The notes under the pieces were generated by a model. That model searched no databases. It was not told where the DNA came from and was given only the letters and a program-made list of their open reading frames with translations. A DNA stretch of 64,000 bases from Arthrobacter sp. M2012083 (lineage in GTDB: Bacteria; Actinomycetota; Actinomycetes; Actinomycetales; Micrococcaceae), in contig NZ_AKKK01000003.1 of assembly GCF_000281065.1 (NCBI RefSeq), forward strand, positions 98,745-162,744, given 5' to 3'. The position numbers and the translations under genes were made by a program. This document shows positions 40,078-48,059 of this stretch, one piece after another; positions within the stretch are counted from its first letter, which is position 1; every line of letters begins with the position of its first letter.

Positions 40078-40860
40078 TTACTCGTTGATGCGGGGTGCGT
40101 CGATGATGCCGAACACTTCACCCTGCGGCGCTTGAATCATGGACATGCGTCCCAGAGGGCTCTCCGTCACGGGCATCAGAAGGGTGGAACCGAGCACCAC
40201 CGCCCGTTCCGCAGTGCCTTGGACGTCGTCGCTGGCGAACCAGGTCAACCAGTGGTTAGGGGTATCTTCGGGGATATCGGCGTCATGCTGGATTCCTCCC
40301 ACTTCCCGGCCGTCAAGCGGCCTGCGGAAAGTGGAGTAGGAAAGGCCGTCCTCGGTGGCGTCCTGGTAGCTGATATCGAAGACGTCTGAGTAGAACGATT
40401 TGGCGGCTGTTAAGTCGCGGGTGTGGAGCTCGTTCCAGCACAGTGCGCCGTGTTCATTGACGCGTTCCGCTCCGATATGGGTGCCGGCCTGCCAGATGCC
40501 AAAGGCCGCGCCCCCGGTGTCAACGGCCAACGCCATGCGGCCGGATTCCATGACATCGAACGGTGGCGCGATCAACACTCCGCCAGCCGCGCTGATTTTC
40601 CCGGCAGTAAGGTCCACATCGTCCGACGCCAGGAACGTGGTCCAGACTGTGGGCATGCCAGGTGCCTGCTTCGGCCCCAGGCCCGCTACGGCGCGCCCGC
40701 GAAGGTGCGCCAGGAGGTACTCCCCGGCGTCCGGGCCACCGGATACGAATTCCCAGCCGAAGAGAGCCGCGTAAAAGGCTTTCCCGGCTGCGAGGTCGTC
40801 CACGCCCAGGTCCACCCACATGGGCGTTGCTGCCGGCCAGCTCGAGATTTTGGTGGACAT
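40078..40860 (-). CDS. Two-domain VOC (glyoxalase/bleomycin-resistance-like) protein
   Basis: A 260-residue protein of two vicinal-oxygen-chelate modules: residues 13-125 (WVDLGVDDLAAGKAFYAALFGWEF) and 140-258 (CWNELHTRDLTAAKSFYSDVFDISY). The ATG at 40860 has GAGGAG upstream; longer in-frame extensions have low-complexity content and are rejected. Relatives such as Streptomyces 27-kDa antigen CFP30B-like proteins lack known activity. It is convergent with the PaaX gene. The metal-binding residues are not complete enough to call an enzyme. Confidence 0.82.
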   Translation of the reverse strand: MSTKISSWPAATPMWVDLGVDDLAAGKAFYAALFGWEFVSGGPDAGEYLLAHLRGRAVAGLGPKQAPGMPTVWTTFLASDDVDLTAGKISAAGGVLIAPPFDVMESGRMALAVDTGGAAFGIWQAGTHIGAERVNEHGALCWNELHTRDLTAAKSFYSDVFDISYQDATEDGLSYSTFRRPLDGREVGGIQHDADIPEDTPNHWLTWFASDDVQGTAERAVVLGSTLLMPVTESPLGRMSMIQAPQGEVFGIIDAPRINE

Positions 40861-40902
40861 GGGACTCCTCGGGGTAGGGCGCTTAGGGGGTGGCTGACTC
40901 CC

Positions 40903-40928
40903 CAGACGCCCGATGCGCCGGGCGTCTG
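40903..40928. terminator. Perfect 10-bp inverted repeat upstream of the VOC gene
   Basis: CAGACGCCCG (40903-40912) and CGGGCGTCTG (40919-40928) pair around 6 nt, extended by TGGCTG/CAGCCA outside after an interruption. It lies between the reductase gene (41087) and the VOC gene, both on the minus strand, so it may end the former's transcript. A 15-bp direct repeat (CCCCAAAACCGCCCG) sits at about 41001-41031. Confidence 0.4.
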
Positions 40929-41086
40929 AAGAGACAGCCACTATAAAGTGCGCCGTTGTCCCGGTTCGTGACACGATTTCAACCCTGCGTTTTGCGCGCG
41001 CCCCAAAACCGCCCGCCCCAAAACCGCCCGTCCCAAGAAGGCGGCGGGAAAGCGAAAGCCGCCGTCCCGCCGTCGTGCGTTTCCAG

Positions 41087-41728
41087 CTAGACCGTGCGCG
41101 TTGCCTTCGCGAGGTTCTGGCGGAGTTCGTCCGCGTTCTGCCGGATGACGTAGGCCGGGCGGTCGCGCTCAACGCGCCAGCTGTCCTCCAGCGGGCCGAC
41201 GTTGACGGTGTCGAAGCCGAACTCGTCGTAGAGCTTGGTGACAAGCTCGGCTGCTTCCGGGAAGTCACTCGAGGTAGCAAGGGCGCGACGGTTGGCGCTG
41301 CCTGCGGGGGCGCCGTCGGTGGTGATGTCCTTGGCGAAGATGTGATTGAAACCCTTGGCCACTTTGGAGGTTGGGAGGTGCTTCTGGAGCAGGCCGGAGG
41401 TGGTTGCTTCTCCGTTATCCAGCTCGGGAATGCGGCCGTCGCGCTCCCAGTAGTAGTTGTTGGTGTCGATGACGATCTTGCCCTCAAGCGGCTCAGTCGG
41501 AATGTCCTGGTAGTTCTTGAGGGGTACGGTCACGACGGCGAAATCACCCGCCGCTGCTGCTTCGGCTGCCGTCGCAGCCCGGGCGCGCGGCCCCAGCTCC
41601 GCCACCAGCCCGCTAAGGGTCTCGGGACCCCGTGAATTGCTGATGACGACGTCATAGCCAAGTTCCACCGCTTTGCGGGCGACCTGGCTGCCAATGTGTC
41701 CTGCTCCGATGATTCCGATTGTTGTCAT
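41087..41728 (-). CDS. NADPH-dependent F420 reductase-like (NpdG/FNO family) protein
   Basis: A 213-residue Rossmann protein. The dinucleotide motif GIIGAGHIGSQVARKA is at the N-terminus, followed by VISNSRGPETL, which in this family selects NADP. The C-terminal half shows FNHIFAKD and GSANRRALATSSDFPEAAELV. Family members pass hydride between NADPH and F420, or are NADP-binding reductases of uncertain substrate. The ATG at 41728 is preferred over longer extensions into the promoter. It is divergent from the gene at 41844 across a gap holding motif copy 2. Confidence 0.8.
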   Translation of the reverse strand: MTTIGIIGAGHIGSQVARKAVELGYDVVISNSRGPETLSGLVAELGPRARAATAAEAAAAGDFAVVTVPLKNYQDIPTEPLEGKIVIDTNNYYWERDGRIPELDNGEATTSGLLQKHLPTSKVAKGFNHIFAKDITTDGAPAGSANRRALATSSDFPEAAELVTKLYDEFGFDTVNVGPLEDSWRVERDRPAYVIRQNADELRQNLAKATRTV

Positions 41729-41791
41729 GACCTTGCCAACAATAAGTTGCAGACGCCGCATTCCCGCGTTACGCAATATTTCTGGGAGGCC

Positions 41792-41814
41792 TATACTAAG
41801 TAGTCTTACTATAC
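41792..41814. promoter_or_regulatory. Shared 23-bp promoter motif, copy 2
   Basis: TATACTAAGTAGTCTTAC begins the element, ending CTTACTATAC. It lies 29 nt before the ATG at 41844, where the TACTAT core could be a -10 hexamer overlapped by an operator. It also faces the divergent reductase gene at 41728. Confidence 0.5.
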
Positions 41815-41843
41815 TGGTTGGCATCGAAGACGAGGAGGTAGGG

Positions 41844-42134
41844 ATGGCCGGGCATTTGGAACTGGTTGAGACGCCTGATGGGGAATTTCGGATCTTGATG
41901 GTGGACGGCGAGGACGTGTTGATGGGTCTCTCCAAGCGGTTCGCTTCAATGGACGAGGCCGTTGAGGGAGTTGCTGCCATCAGGGAAGTTGCGGGGACCG
42001 GACTCCTTCGCACCTCAACGGCAGAGCGGTATGCCGTGCTGATGTTGGAGGAACCTGTGATCGATTCTGCGCTGGCAGCGCAGGGTGTGCACGGTGCACA
42101 GGCCCGGACGAAGGTGGTTAACTGTGGCAGCTGA
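41844..42134 (+). CDS. Small YegP/DUF1508-like protein
   Basis: A 96-residue soluble protein starting at ATG 41844 with a strong GAGGAGGTAGGG ribosome site. The pattern HLELVETPDGEFRILMVDGEDVLMGLSKRF followed by EAVEGVAAIREVAGTG fits a single YegP/DUF1508 unit. These small proteins are often stress-associated but have no defined activity. The 3' end overlaps the HAD gene by 11 nt, so the two are co-translated. Confidence 0.65.
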   Translation: MAGHLELVETPDGEFRILMVDGEDVLMGLSKRFASMDEAVEGVAAIREVAGTGLLRTSTAERYAVLMLEEPVIDSALAAQGVHGAQARTKVVNCGS

Positions 42135-42828
42135 TGCGACGACTCAGAAGAAACGCGGCGTTCTTTTCGATGTGGATGGAACGCTGATCGATTCGAGCTA
42201 CTTCCACACCATGGCTTGGTGGCAGGCGTTCCGACGCGAGGGGTTGGACATCGAGATGTCCGCCATCCATCGTCGAGTGGGCATGGGTGGCGACCGGCTC
42301 ATCCAGAGCCTGGTTCCGGACTGCACTGAGGATATGCAGGAAGATCTGAAGTCCGCGCATAGTGCGGTTTTCTCCACGTTTTGGCCCACTCTGCGTACCT
42401 TCGATTCGGTTCGGGACCTTCTGGCCGCGTGTTCCGACGCCGGCCTGGCGGTTGGCTTGGCGTCCTCGGCGCAGGAGCGCGACCTGGAAGTGAGCAGGCA
42501 CCTCCTGGACGCCGGATCTTCCATTGATGCGTGGACCAGTTCCAATGACGCCAAGGAGAGCAAGCCCGCTCCGGACATTCTTGAGGCGTGCTTGGAGAAG
42601 CTTGGGCTTAGCCCGGAGGACGTGGTGTTCGTTGGGGACGCGGTATGGGACGTGAAGGCCGGCAGTGCCATCGGCATTCCCGTCATCGCGCTGACCTGCG
42701 GTGGAATCAGTGAAGCCGAACTGCGGGACGCCGGCGCCGCGGAAGTCTATGACAATCCGCGGCACCTGCTGGAGAACCTGGAGACCAGCATGATCGGCAC
42801 GTTGATGGCTGGTTCCCGGGACGCCTAA
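42124..42828 (+). CDS. HAD-superfamily phosphatase (beta-phosphoglucomutase/Gph-like)
   Basis: A 234-residue HAD hydrolase starting at GTG 42124. Motif I is FDVDGTLIDS, motif II is in LASSAQE, motif III the lysine in KESKPAPDI, and motif IV GDAVWDVKAG. The helical cap between motifs I and II (about residues 25-85) places it in subfamily IA with phosphoglycolate phosphatase and beta-phosphoglucomutase. Substrate is unknown. It is translationally coupled to the upstream small protein. Confidence 0.85.
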   Translation: MAADATTQKKRGVLFDVDGTLIDSSYFHTMAWWQAFRREGLDIEMSAIHRRVGMGGDRLIQSLVPDCTEDMQEDLKSAHSAVFSTFWPTLRTFDSVRDLLAACSDAGLAVGLASSAQERDLEVSRHLLDAGSSIDAWTSSNDAKESKPAPDILEACLEKLGLSPEDVVFVGDAVWDVKAGSAIGIPVIALTCGGISEAELRDAGAAEVYDNPRHLLENLETSMIGTLMAGSRDA

Positions 42829-42846
42829 TGGCTGTTGCCGGTGCGT

Positions 42847-43230
42847 CTAGCGCGGCTCGTTGCTGATTCCCTTGTCCCGCCCGCGCCGGTTCCGCAGGGT
42901 CCAAATGATCAACGCGATGATGATGGCTGCCGCAACGCCCGCAAGAATCCACGGAACGACGTCGGTGCGGGTCTGCTCCTGCTGTTCGGTCTCGCTGGTG
43001 CCTGGATTGGCAGGTCCGGTGCCGGCGGGATTCGAGACGTCCGTGGTCGGCTCCGCGGTGGGCGTGGCCGTGGATGGGCCGGAGGGGTTGCTGGGTTCCG
43101 GCGAGGGGGTGGTGGTGGCAGCTACGCTGCCCTGCGCACCGACTGCTGCATTGGCTGCAATGGCAGTGGAAAGCATGGACCCGGCGAAGAGGGTCAAAGC
43201 AAGGGTGGTCATGGCCAATCTGCGAAGCAT
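42847..43230 (-). CDS. Small exported, membrane-anchored Pro/Thr/Ser-rich protein
   Basis: A 127-residue protein. Residues 1-30 are a signal peptide (MLRRLAMTTLALTLFAGSML, cleavage near AANA), residues 35-88 a low-complexity P/T/S-rich stalk, and residues 93-113 a transmembrane helix followed by a basic tail (RNRRGRDK). This is a type I membrane topology with the stalk outside. No sorting signal LPXTG is present. The ATG at 43230 follows AGGAGGAACA. Motif copy 3 lies 31 nt upstream. Function is unknown. Confidence 0.72.
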   Translation of the reverse strand: MLRRLAMTTLALTLFAGSMLSTAIAANAAVGAQGSVAATTTPSPEPSNPSGPSTATPTAEPTTDVSNPAGTGPANPGTSETEQQEQTRTDVVPWILAGVAAAIIIALIIWTLRNRRGRDKGISNEPR

Positions 43231-43261
43231 TGTTCCTCCTGGGTTACTAGCATGATTCCTC

Positions 43262-43284
43262 ATATAGTAAGCATACTGAGTAAA
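43262..43284 (-). promoter_or_regulatory. Shared 23-bp promoter motif, copy 3
   Basis: Read on the minus strand the element begins TTTACTCAGTATGCTTAC and ends CTTACTATAT, in the same orientation and almost the same distance to its gene (31 nt) as copy 2. This spacing match strengthens the case for a common promoter or operator. Confidence 0.5.
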
Positions 43285-43350
43285 CCCTGGCTGTGGTCGC
43301 TAATAGCGGGCGCCGCCGGCAGTAGATCCGGAGCGGCACCCGCGGGCGCC

Positions 43351-43962
43351 CTAACGCGTGAGCTTGGCGGAATCCGGTTCCGGGTCGCCGATGTGGCCCG
43401 GCGCATTGGCGGCGAGGACCCGCTGGACGAACGCACTGTACTCCTCCATGTAGTGTCGCAACAGCCCGGCCGTTCCTTCGTCCTTAACTGAACCGTCGTC
43501 GTCGTACGCGTCTGCCACGAACCGGATATAAGCCTCAGGTGCGTTCAGCTGCGGCGCGTCCAGGAAGCTCAGGACGCTGCGCATGGACGACTGCATCACC
43601 GCCGTACCGATGCCACCCGGGGATGCGCCAATGATTCCGGTCGGCTTGCGCGCGAACGAGTTGCTGCCCCACGGGCGCGAACCCCAGTCGATGGCATTCT
43701 TCAACGCCCCCGGAATTGAGCGGTTGTACTCGGGGGAAACGAAAAGGATGCCGTCCGATGCGGCGATGGCATCCTTCAATTCCCGGCCTGCCGGGGGAAA
43801 GTCGGCGTCGTAGTCCGAGCTGTACAGGGGAAGGTCCTTGATGGCAATTTCATGGAACTCGAGTTCCGGCGGCGCAACGCTGATTAAGGCCTTGGAGAGG
43901 ACCCGATTGATGGAATTGCTTGCCAGGCTTCCGACGAAATAACCGATTTTGAAAGTGTCCAT
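43351..43962 (-). CDS. NADPH-dependent FMN reductase / quinone reductase
   Basis: A 203-residue flavodoxin-like protein. The phosphate loop FVGSLASNSINR and the FMN-contact region SPEYNRSIPGALKNAIDW are typical of the FMN_red (SsuE/ChrR/YieF) family. The ATG at 43962 follows GGAAAGGAAAGCC. Family members reduce FMN, quinones or chromate with NAD(P)H. It is divergent from the transhydrogenase operon, which supplies NADPH; the link is suggestive only. Confidence 0.88.
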   Translation of the reverse strand: MDTFKIGYFVGSLASNSINRVLSKALISVAPPELEFHEIAIKDLPLYSSDYDADFPPAGRELKDAIAASDGILFVSPEYNRSIPGALKNAIDWGSRPWGSNSFARKPTGIIGASPGGIGTAVMQSSMRSVLSFLDAPQLNAPEAYIRFVADAYDDDGSVKDEGTAGLLRHYMEEYSAFVQRVLAANAPGHIGDPEPDSAKLTR

Positions 43963-44148
43963 AGTGGCTTTCCTTTCCGACGGCACGGCCGGAACCGGCT
44001 CGTCGACGGTGTGGTGGCTGGTTGCCCCCAGCTTCCACCGACCCTAGTTGACTTATGCACATAGCGCAGCCCCTACTCCCGCCGGGACCTCTGCGGTCAT
44101 AGACTCATGCCAACTGAGTTCTGGAGAGTTCCGGAAGAGGGGTGGCGG

Positions 44149-45375
44149 GTGAAAGCAGGCATAGCGCGCGAGACGCTCGACGGCGAGCGACGTGTTGCCG
44201 CAACGCCGGAAACGGTGAAGCAACTGGTGGCTTTGGGCCTTGAGGTCGAGATCGAGTCCGGCGCGGGGCTGGCGTCCGGCCACAGCGACGGCGACTACCG
44301 GGCGGCGGGCGCCGCTGTGGTGGAGTCGTTGGTTCTCGGATCGCTGGATGTTTACTGCCACGTGCGTCCCATGGAACCGTCGACGGCGGGGGCTCTCCGC
44401 CGCGGTTCGGTCACCGTCGGTCTAGGATCGCCGTCCTCGGAGTTGCCCACAGTGCGGGCACTCGCCGCGGGAGGAATCACCTCCTTTGCGCTTGAACTGG
44501 TTCCGCGTATATCCCGTGCCCAGTCCATGGATGCACTCACTTCCCAGGCCCTGGTGGCTGGCTATCGATGTGTCCTCGAGGCGGCCATGCGGCTCCCACG
44601 GTTCTTCCCGCTGTACATGACGGCGGCAGGGACCATTCCACCCGCCCGCGTCCTGGTCCTCGGTGCCGGAGTGGCTGGGTTGCAGGCTATCGGAACTGCC
44701 AAAAGGCTAGGTGCACGGGTTTCCGCCAACGATATCCGCCCGGCCTCGGCTGACGAAGTGGCATCCATGGGAGGCACCTTCATCAAGCTGGACCTGGAAA
44801 CCGCCGAAGCGTCCGGCGGATACGCGCGGGAACTCAGCGCAGACCGGGGAGCCCTGCAGCGTGCCCTTCTGACGCCGCACGTGGCCCAGGCCGATGTCCT
44901 GATTACCACGGCCGCTGTACCGGGAAGGCGGGCGCCCCTCCTAGTGACCCGCGAGATGGTCCAAGGGATGCGCCCGGGATCCGTGGTGGTGGACTTGGCT
45001 GCCGAATCCGGGGGCAACGTGGAAGGGAGCACCCCCGGCCAGGACATCCCCATCCCCACCGGCGACGGTCAGGGTGTGGTGACACTCGTGGGAATCAAGG
45101 ACCCTGCCTCGGCGATGCCTGCGGACGCCTCCCGCTTGTACGCCAAGAATGTGTCCAACTTTTTGGGCCTGATGACGCATAACGGCGTTGTTGCTCCGGA
45201 CTTCAAAGATGAAGTTGTTGCCGGCACGTGCCTCACCCACGACAGCGAGGTCAGGCACGCGCCAACTGCGGAAGCACTAACGGCGCTCGCAGGGGAGACC
45301 GCCCCCTTTGGTAGCGGGCCTGCCGGCAGTTCCCACACGGGCAGTTCCCACAAGGGCAGTGAAGGAGTGCGCTGA
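44149..45375 (+). CDS. pntA: NAD(P) transhydrogenase alpha subunit part 1 (PntAA)
   Basis: A 408-residue NAD(H)-binding domain I of proton-translocating transhydrogenase, related to alanine dehydrogenase. The Rossmann motif VLVLGAGVAGLQAIGTAKRLGA, NDIRPASADEVASMGG and TAAVPGRRAPLLVTREMV are family marks. The GTG at 44149 (MKAGIARETLDGERRVA) is preferred over an ATG at 44107 because homologues begin at this point and AAGAGGGG precedes it. The C-terminus ends in a Gly/Ser/His tail with short repeats (GSSHTGSSHKGS). The ATG of pntAB lies in its stop. Confidence 0.9.
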   Translation: MKAGIARETLDGERRVAATPETVKQLVALGLEVEIESGAGLASGHSDGDYRAAGAAVVESLVLGSLDVYCHVRPMEPSTAGALRRGSVTVGLGSPSSELPTVRALAAGGITSFALELVPRISRAQSMDALTSQALVAGYRCVLEAAMRLPRFFPLYMTAAGTIPPARVLVLGAGVAGLQAIGTAKRLGARVSANDIRPASADEVASMGGTFIKLDLETAEASGGYARELSADRGALQRALLTPHVAQADVLITTAAVPGRRAPLLVTREMVQGMRPGSVVVDLAAESGGNVEGSTPGQDIPIPTGDGQGVVTLVGIKDPASAMPADASRLYAKNVSNFLGLMTHNGVVAPDFKDEVVAGTCLTHDSEVRHAPTAEALTALAGETAPFGSGPAGSSHTGSSHKGSEGVR

Positions 45376-45722
45376 TGGACGGCATGAGCTTGCTAACGAT
45401 CACGGTCCTGGCAGTGTTCGTGGGCTTTGAAGTGGTTTCCAAGGTCTCCAGCACCCTGCACACGCCGCTCATGTCAGGGGCCAACGCCATCCACGGCATC
45501 ATCTTGGTGGGCGCCATCATCGTGGCCGGGCAGGCTGCTGATCCGTGGATGTTGGCGGTCGCCCTGCTGGCCGTAGTCCTTGCCACGGCCAACCTCGTGG
45601 GCGGGTTCGTGGTGACCGACCGCATGCTGGAGATGTTCCGCGGAAGGCAACGGCCGCCGTCGGATGCTGGTCCGGGAAGTTCCGGCGCCGTGGAGCCGGT
45701 TCGAGGGGAGCGCCGGCCATGA
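45375..45722 (+). CDS. NAD(P) transhydrogenase alpha subunit part 2 (PntAB)
   Basis: A 115-residue membrane subunit with three hydrophobic segments. VFVGFEVVSKVSSTLHTPLMSGANAIHGIILVG is the conserved first part, and FVVTDRMLEMF follows the last helix. In the three-gene type of transhydrogenase, as in Rhodospirillum, this part is separate from PntAA. It forms part of the proton channel with PntB. Starts and stops overlap on both sides (ATGA). Confidence 0.92.
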   Translation: MDGMSLLTITVLAVFVGFEVVSKVSSTLHTPLMSGANAIHGIILVGAIIVAGQAADPWMLAVALLAVVLATANLVGGFVVTDRMLEMFRGRQRPPSDAGPGSSGAVEPVRGERRP

Positions 45723-47092
45723 CGCTTCTCAATCCCACGTGGACGGCACTTCTGTACCTGGCCGCCGCAGCCTGCTTCATCCTCGCCCTGAAGGGATTGA
45801 ATTCGCCAAAGACTGCACGGCGCGGCAACCTGATCGGAGCACTAGGTGCCTTGCTGGCTGTGGTGACGGTGTTTGTTTCAGTGAAGCTGGACAACGTTCC
45901 ATGGATTCTTGGGGCCATAGCTGTGGGCTCGGGGGTTGCTGCGCCTGTGGCCCGTCGCGTGCAAATGACTCAGATGCCGCAGCTCGTAGCCCTCTTCAAC
46001 GGTGTGGGTGGTGGTGCCGCGGCGCTGGTCGCTCTGCTGGAACTCTCCCACGCGGACGATCCGTGGGTTCGATTGGCAATCGTCTTCACGTTGCTGGTGG
46101 GTGCGGTGTCCTTCGCTGGCTCCGGTGTCACTTTCGCCAAACTCCAGGGGCTCATGACCACCCGTCCGGTGACGTTCCCTGGCCTGCCCGCCCTGATGGC
46201 CGTGGTGCTGTTGGCCGCCTTGGGAGCCGGCGTCGTGGTGATCCTGAATGGCTCGTTGGTGTTGGCGCTGGTCCTGCTGGTTCTGGGGCTGGTTGCCGGA
46301 GTGCTGTTGGTGCTCCCGGTGGGTGGCGCCGATGTGCCGATTGTCATTTCGCTCCTGAATGCCTTCACTGGGCTGGCCGTCGCGGCATCTGGATTGGTGC
46401 TGGGCAATGTCCTCCTCGTCGTGGCCGGCACGTTGGTGGGAGCTTCCGGCACCATCCTCACCCGTGCCATGGCTGCCGCGATGGGACGCAGTGTTGCAGG
46501 CATCATGTTCGGGGCCTTCAAGGGGGGATCCACGGCCGGATCCACTGCCGTGAGTGAGCGGCCGGTGCGTTCCTCCAGTGCGGAGGACGTGGCAGTACTG
46601 CTCGGCTATGCGCAGCGGGTGATCATCGTTCCGGGATATGGCCTTGCGGTCGCCCAGGGGCAGCACACCGCCGCAGAGCTTGCCCTTGCCTTGGAAGCGC
46701 GCGGTATTGAAGTGGACTTTGCCATCCATCCTGTGGCTGGGCGCATGCCCGGCCATATGAACGTACTGCTCGCAGAGGCCAACGTCCCGTACGAGTCGCT
46801 GAAGGAAATGAGTGACATCAACTCCGAGTTCAAGACCACCGATGTGGCCTTGGTGGTGGGCGCCAACGATGTTGTGAATCCAGCAGCAAAGACCACCTCG
46901 GGATCGCCCATCTACGGAATGCCTATCCTGGAGGTCGCCGACGCCCGGCAAGTGGTTTTCCTCAAACGCTCCATGCGTCCCGGGTTTGCGGGGATCGAGA
47001 ATGAACTGTTGTACGAACCTCAAACCACCCTGTTGTTCGGCGATGCGAAGGACTCGCTGACCAAGGTCCTGGGGGCCGTCAAGGCGCTCTAG
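45719..47092 (+). CDS. pntB: NAD(P) transhydrogenase beta subunit
   Basis: A 457-residue protein with about nine TM helices (residues 1-260) and a C-terminal NADP(H)-binding domain III (VIIVPGYGLAVAQGQH, HPVAGRMPGHMNVLLAEANVPY, VVGANDVVNPAA, LKRSMRPGFAGIENELLY). With PntAA/AB it couples proton entry to hydride transfer from NADH to NADP, supplying NADPH. It completes a three-gene operon in which each junction is an overlapping ATGA. Confidence 0.93.
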   Translation: MTLLNPTWTALLYLAAAACFILALKGLNSPKTARRGNLIGALGALLAVVTVFVSVKLDNVPWILGAIAVGSGVAAPVARRVQMTQMPQLVALFNGVGGGAAALVALLELSHADDPWVRLAIVFTLLVGAVSFAGSGVTFAKLQGLMTTRPVTFPGLPALMAVVLLAALGAGVVVILNGSLVLALVLLVLGLVAGVLLVLPVGGADVPIVISLLNAFTGLAVAASGLVLGNVLLVVAGTLVGASGTILTRAMAAAMGRSVAGIMFGAFKGGSTAGSTAVSERPVRSSSAEDVAVLLGYAQRVIIVPGYGLAVAQGQHTAAELALALEARGIEVDFAIHPVAGRMPGHMNVLLAEANVPYESLKEMSDINSEFKTTDVALVVGANDVVNPAAKTTSGSPIYGMPILEVADARQVVFLKRSMRPGFAGIENELLYEPQTTLLFGDAKDSLTKVLGAVKAL

Positions 47093-47232
47093 AGACTTAT
47101 CCTCCCAATTCGACCCGCGTATTTCCGTCATGGATTGACCAGTTCCGGCACACGTCTTGTACAGAAAGCTTCTAGGGTGAGCTTGCATACGGGCGAGGGG
47201 CCATCGATTTGGAGAACGGTAAGAGGGATTCG

Positions 47233-47463
47233 ATGTTTGGGACCCGCTTCAGCCAAGCAAGAGGAAGGCGGGTAACCAATTGGAGGTCTCTGGTTGGCCA
47301 AACTGTCCAGGTCTGTCGCGGCAACGACGTCGTGGACCAGGGCACGGTGGAAGCGGTGACTGCTGACGGCACGGTGCTCTGGCTGAGCCAGAAGGGGCCG
47401 GTGGAACGACGGATGGTGATGAAGGAACGGGGCAGCGGCCTCTGGATTCGGCTCATGAACTGA
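47233..47463 (+). CDS. Small basic protein of unknown function (76 aa)
   Basis: A 76-residue protein starting at ATG 47233 with AAGAGGGA upstream; a TTG at 47209 is in frame but less likely. The sequence VGQTVQVCRGNDVVDQGTVEAVTADGTVLWL has the alternating pattern of a small SH3-like beta-barrel. No named family is recognised. It lies about 140 nt after pntB and 110 nt before another small gene. Confidence 0.6.
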   Translation: MFGTRFSQARGRRVTNWRSLVGQTVQVCRGNDVVDQGTVEAVTADGTVLWLSQKGPVERRMVMKERGSGLWIRLMN

Positions 47464-47574
47464 CGGCTTGGACGCGTCCCCGCTGGATTGACGGATCTTC
47501 CGGACCCTCCGCGGGAGTTCTAAGCTGGCTGCACGAACTACCGAAAGCCAGCCACATCCAAGCGAGGTTGCGCC

Positions 47575-47922
47575 ATGACCGTGAAACTCAACAAGAAAGC
47601 GCTTGACCACGCGAAGCGCCTGGTCCGCGACGGCAAGGTGGTCAAGGATTCCCGGGATGACTGGAGCGAGCACGCCCCCAGTGCCAAGGATGAAAGTGCA
47701 TTTCTGGACAAACATGGGCGCTCGGAGTACTCCAAGTGGTTCCTCGGTGTGGACGACGATCACCCCGACGACCAAAAGGGCCACTATAAATTTCCCATTG
47801 GTGACTTCAAGAAGATCCACCGCTGCGGTGTGATTTCCGCCGAGAGCAGGGCCGGCCAGTACGACTACGACGATATTCGTGATGCCTTGGGGAAGCTTCT
47901 CGAAAAGATCGACGAGGACTGA
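47575..47922 (+). CDS. Conserved soluble protein of unknown function (115 aa)
   Basis: A 115-residue, highly charged protein (MTVKLNKKALDHAKRLVRDGKVV..., ...HYKFPIGDFKKIHRCGVISAESRAGQYDYDDI). The KFPIGDF...HR.G..SAESRAGQ.DY segment reads as a conserved motif of a small actinobacterial family, also seen next to phage-like or capsid-maturation domains, but I cannot name it. The ATG at 47575 lies about 14 nt after AAGCGAGG. It is soluble and stands alone. Confidence 0.7.
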   Translation: MTVKLNKKALDHAKRLVRDGKVVKDSRDDWSEHAPSAKDESAFLDKHGRSEYSKWFLGVDDDHPDDQKGHYKFPIGDFKKIHRCGVISAESRAGQYDYDDIRDALGKLLEKIDED

Positions 47923-48059
47923 AATCCCGTATGTCTTTGGACGGCTACATCGCGGTTACGGATGTGAGGAAACCCTGCTGGAATTCGTGCAGGTGCGCAC
48001 TTGGCAATGGCACCATCTTCCTGAGGTACCGCGTGTTGACCAGACGCTTCCGCCTTCCC

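Noticed and set aside
40861..41487. N-terminal extension of the VOC protein by about 200 residues
   Set aside because: The extension is Ser/Thr/Arg-rich shadow sequence over an intergenic region and the neighbouring gene; the start at 40860 has GAGGAG.
45878..47188. 436-residue minus-strand frame opposite pntB
   Set aside because: His/Gln/Gly-rich shadow of pntB with no start signal.
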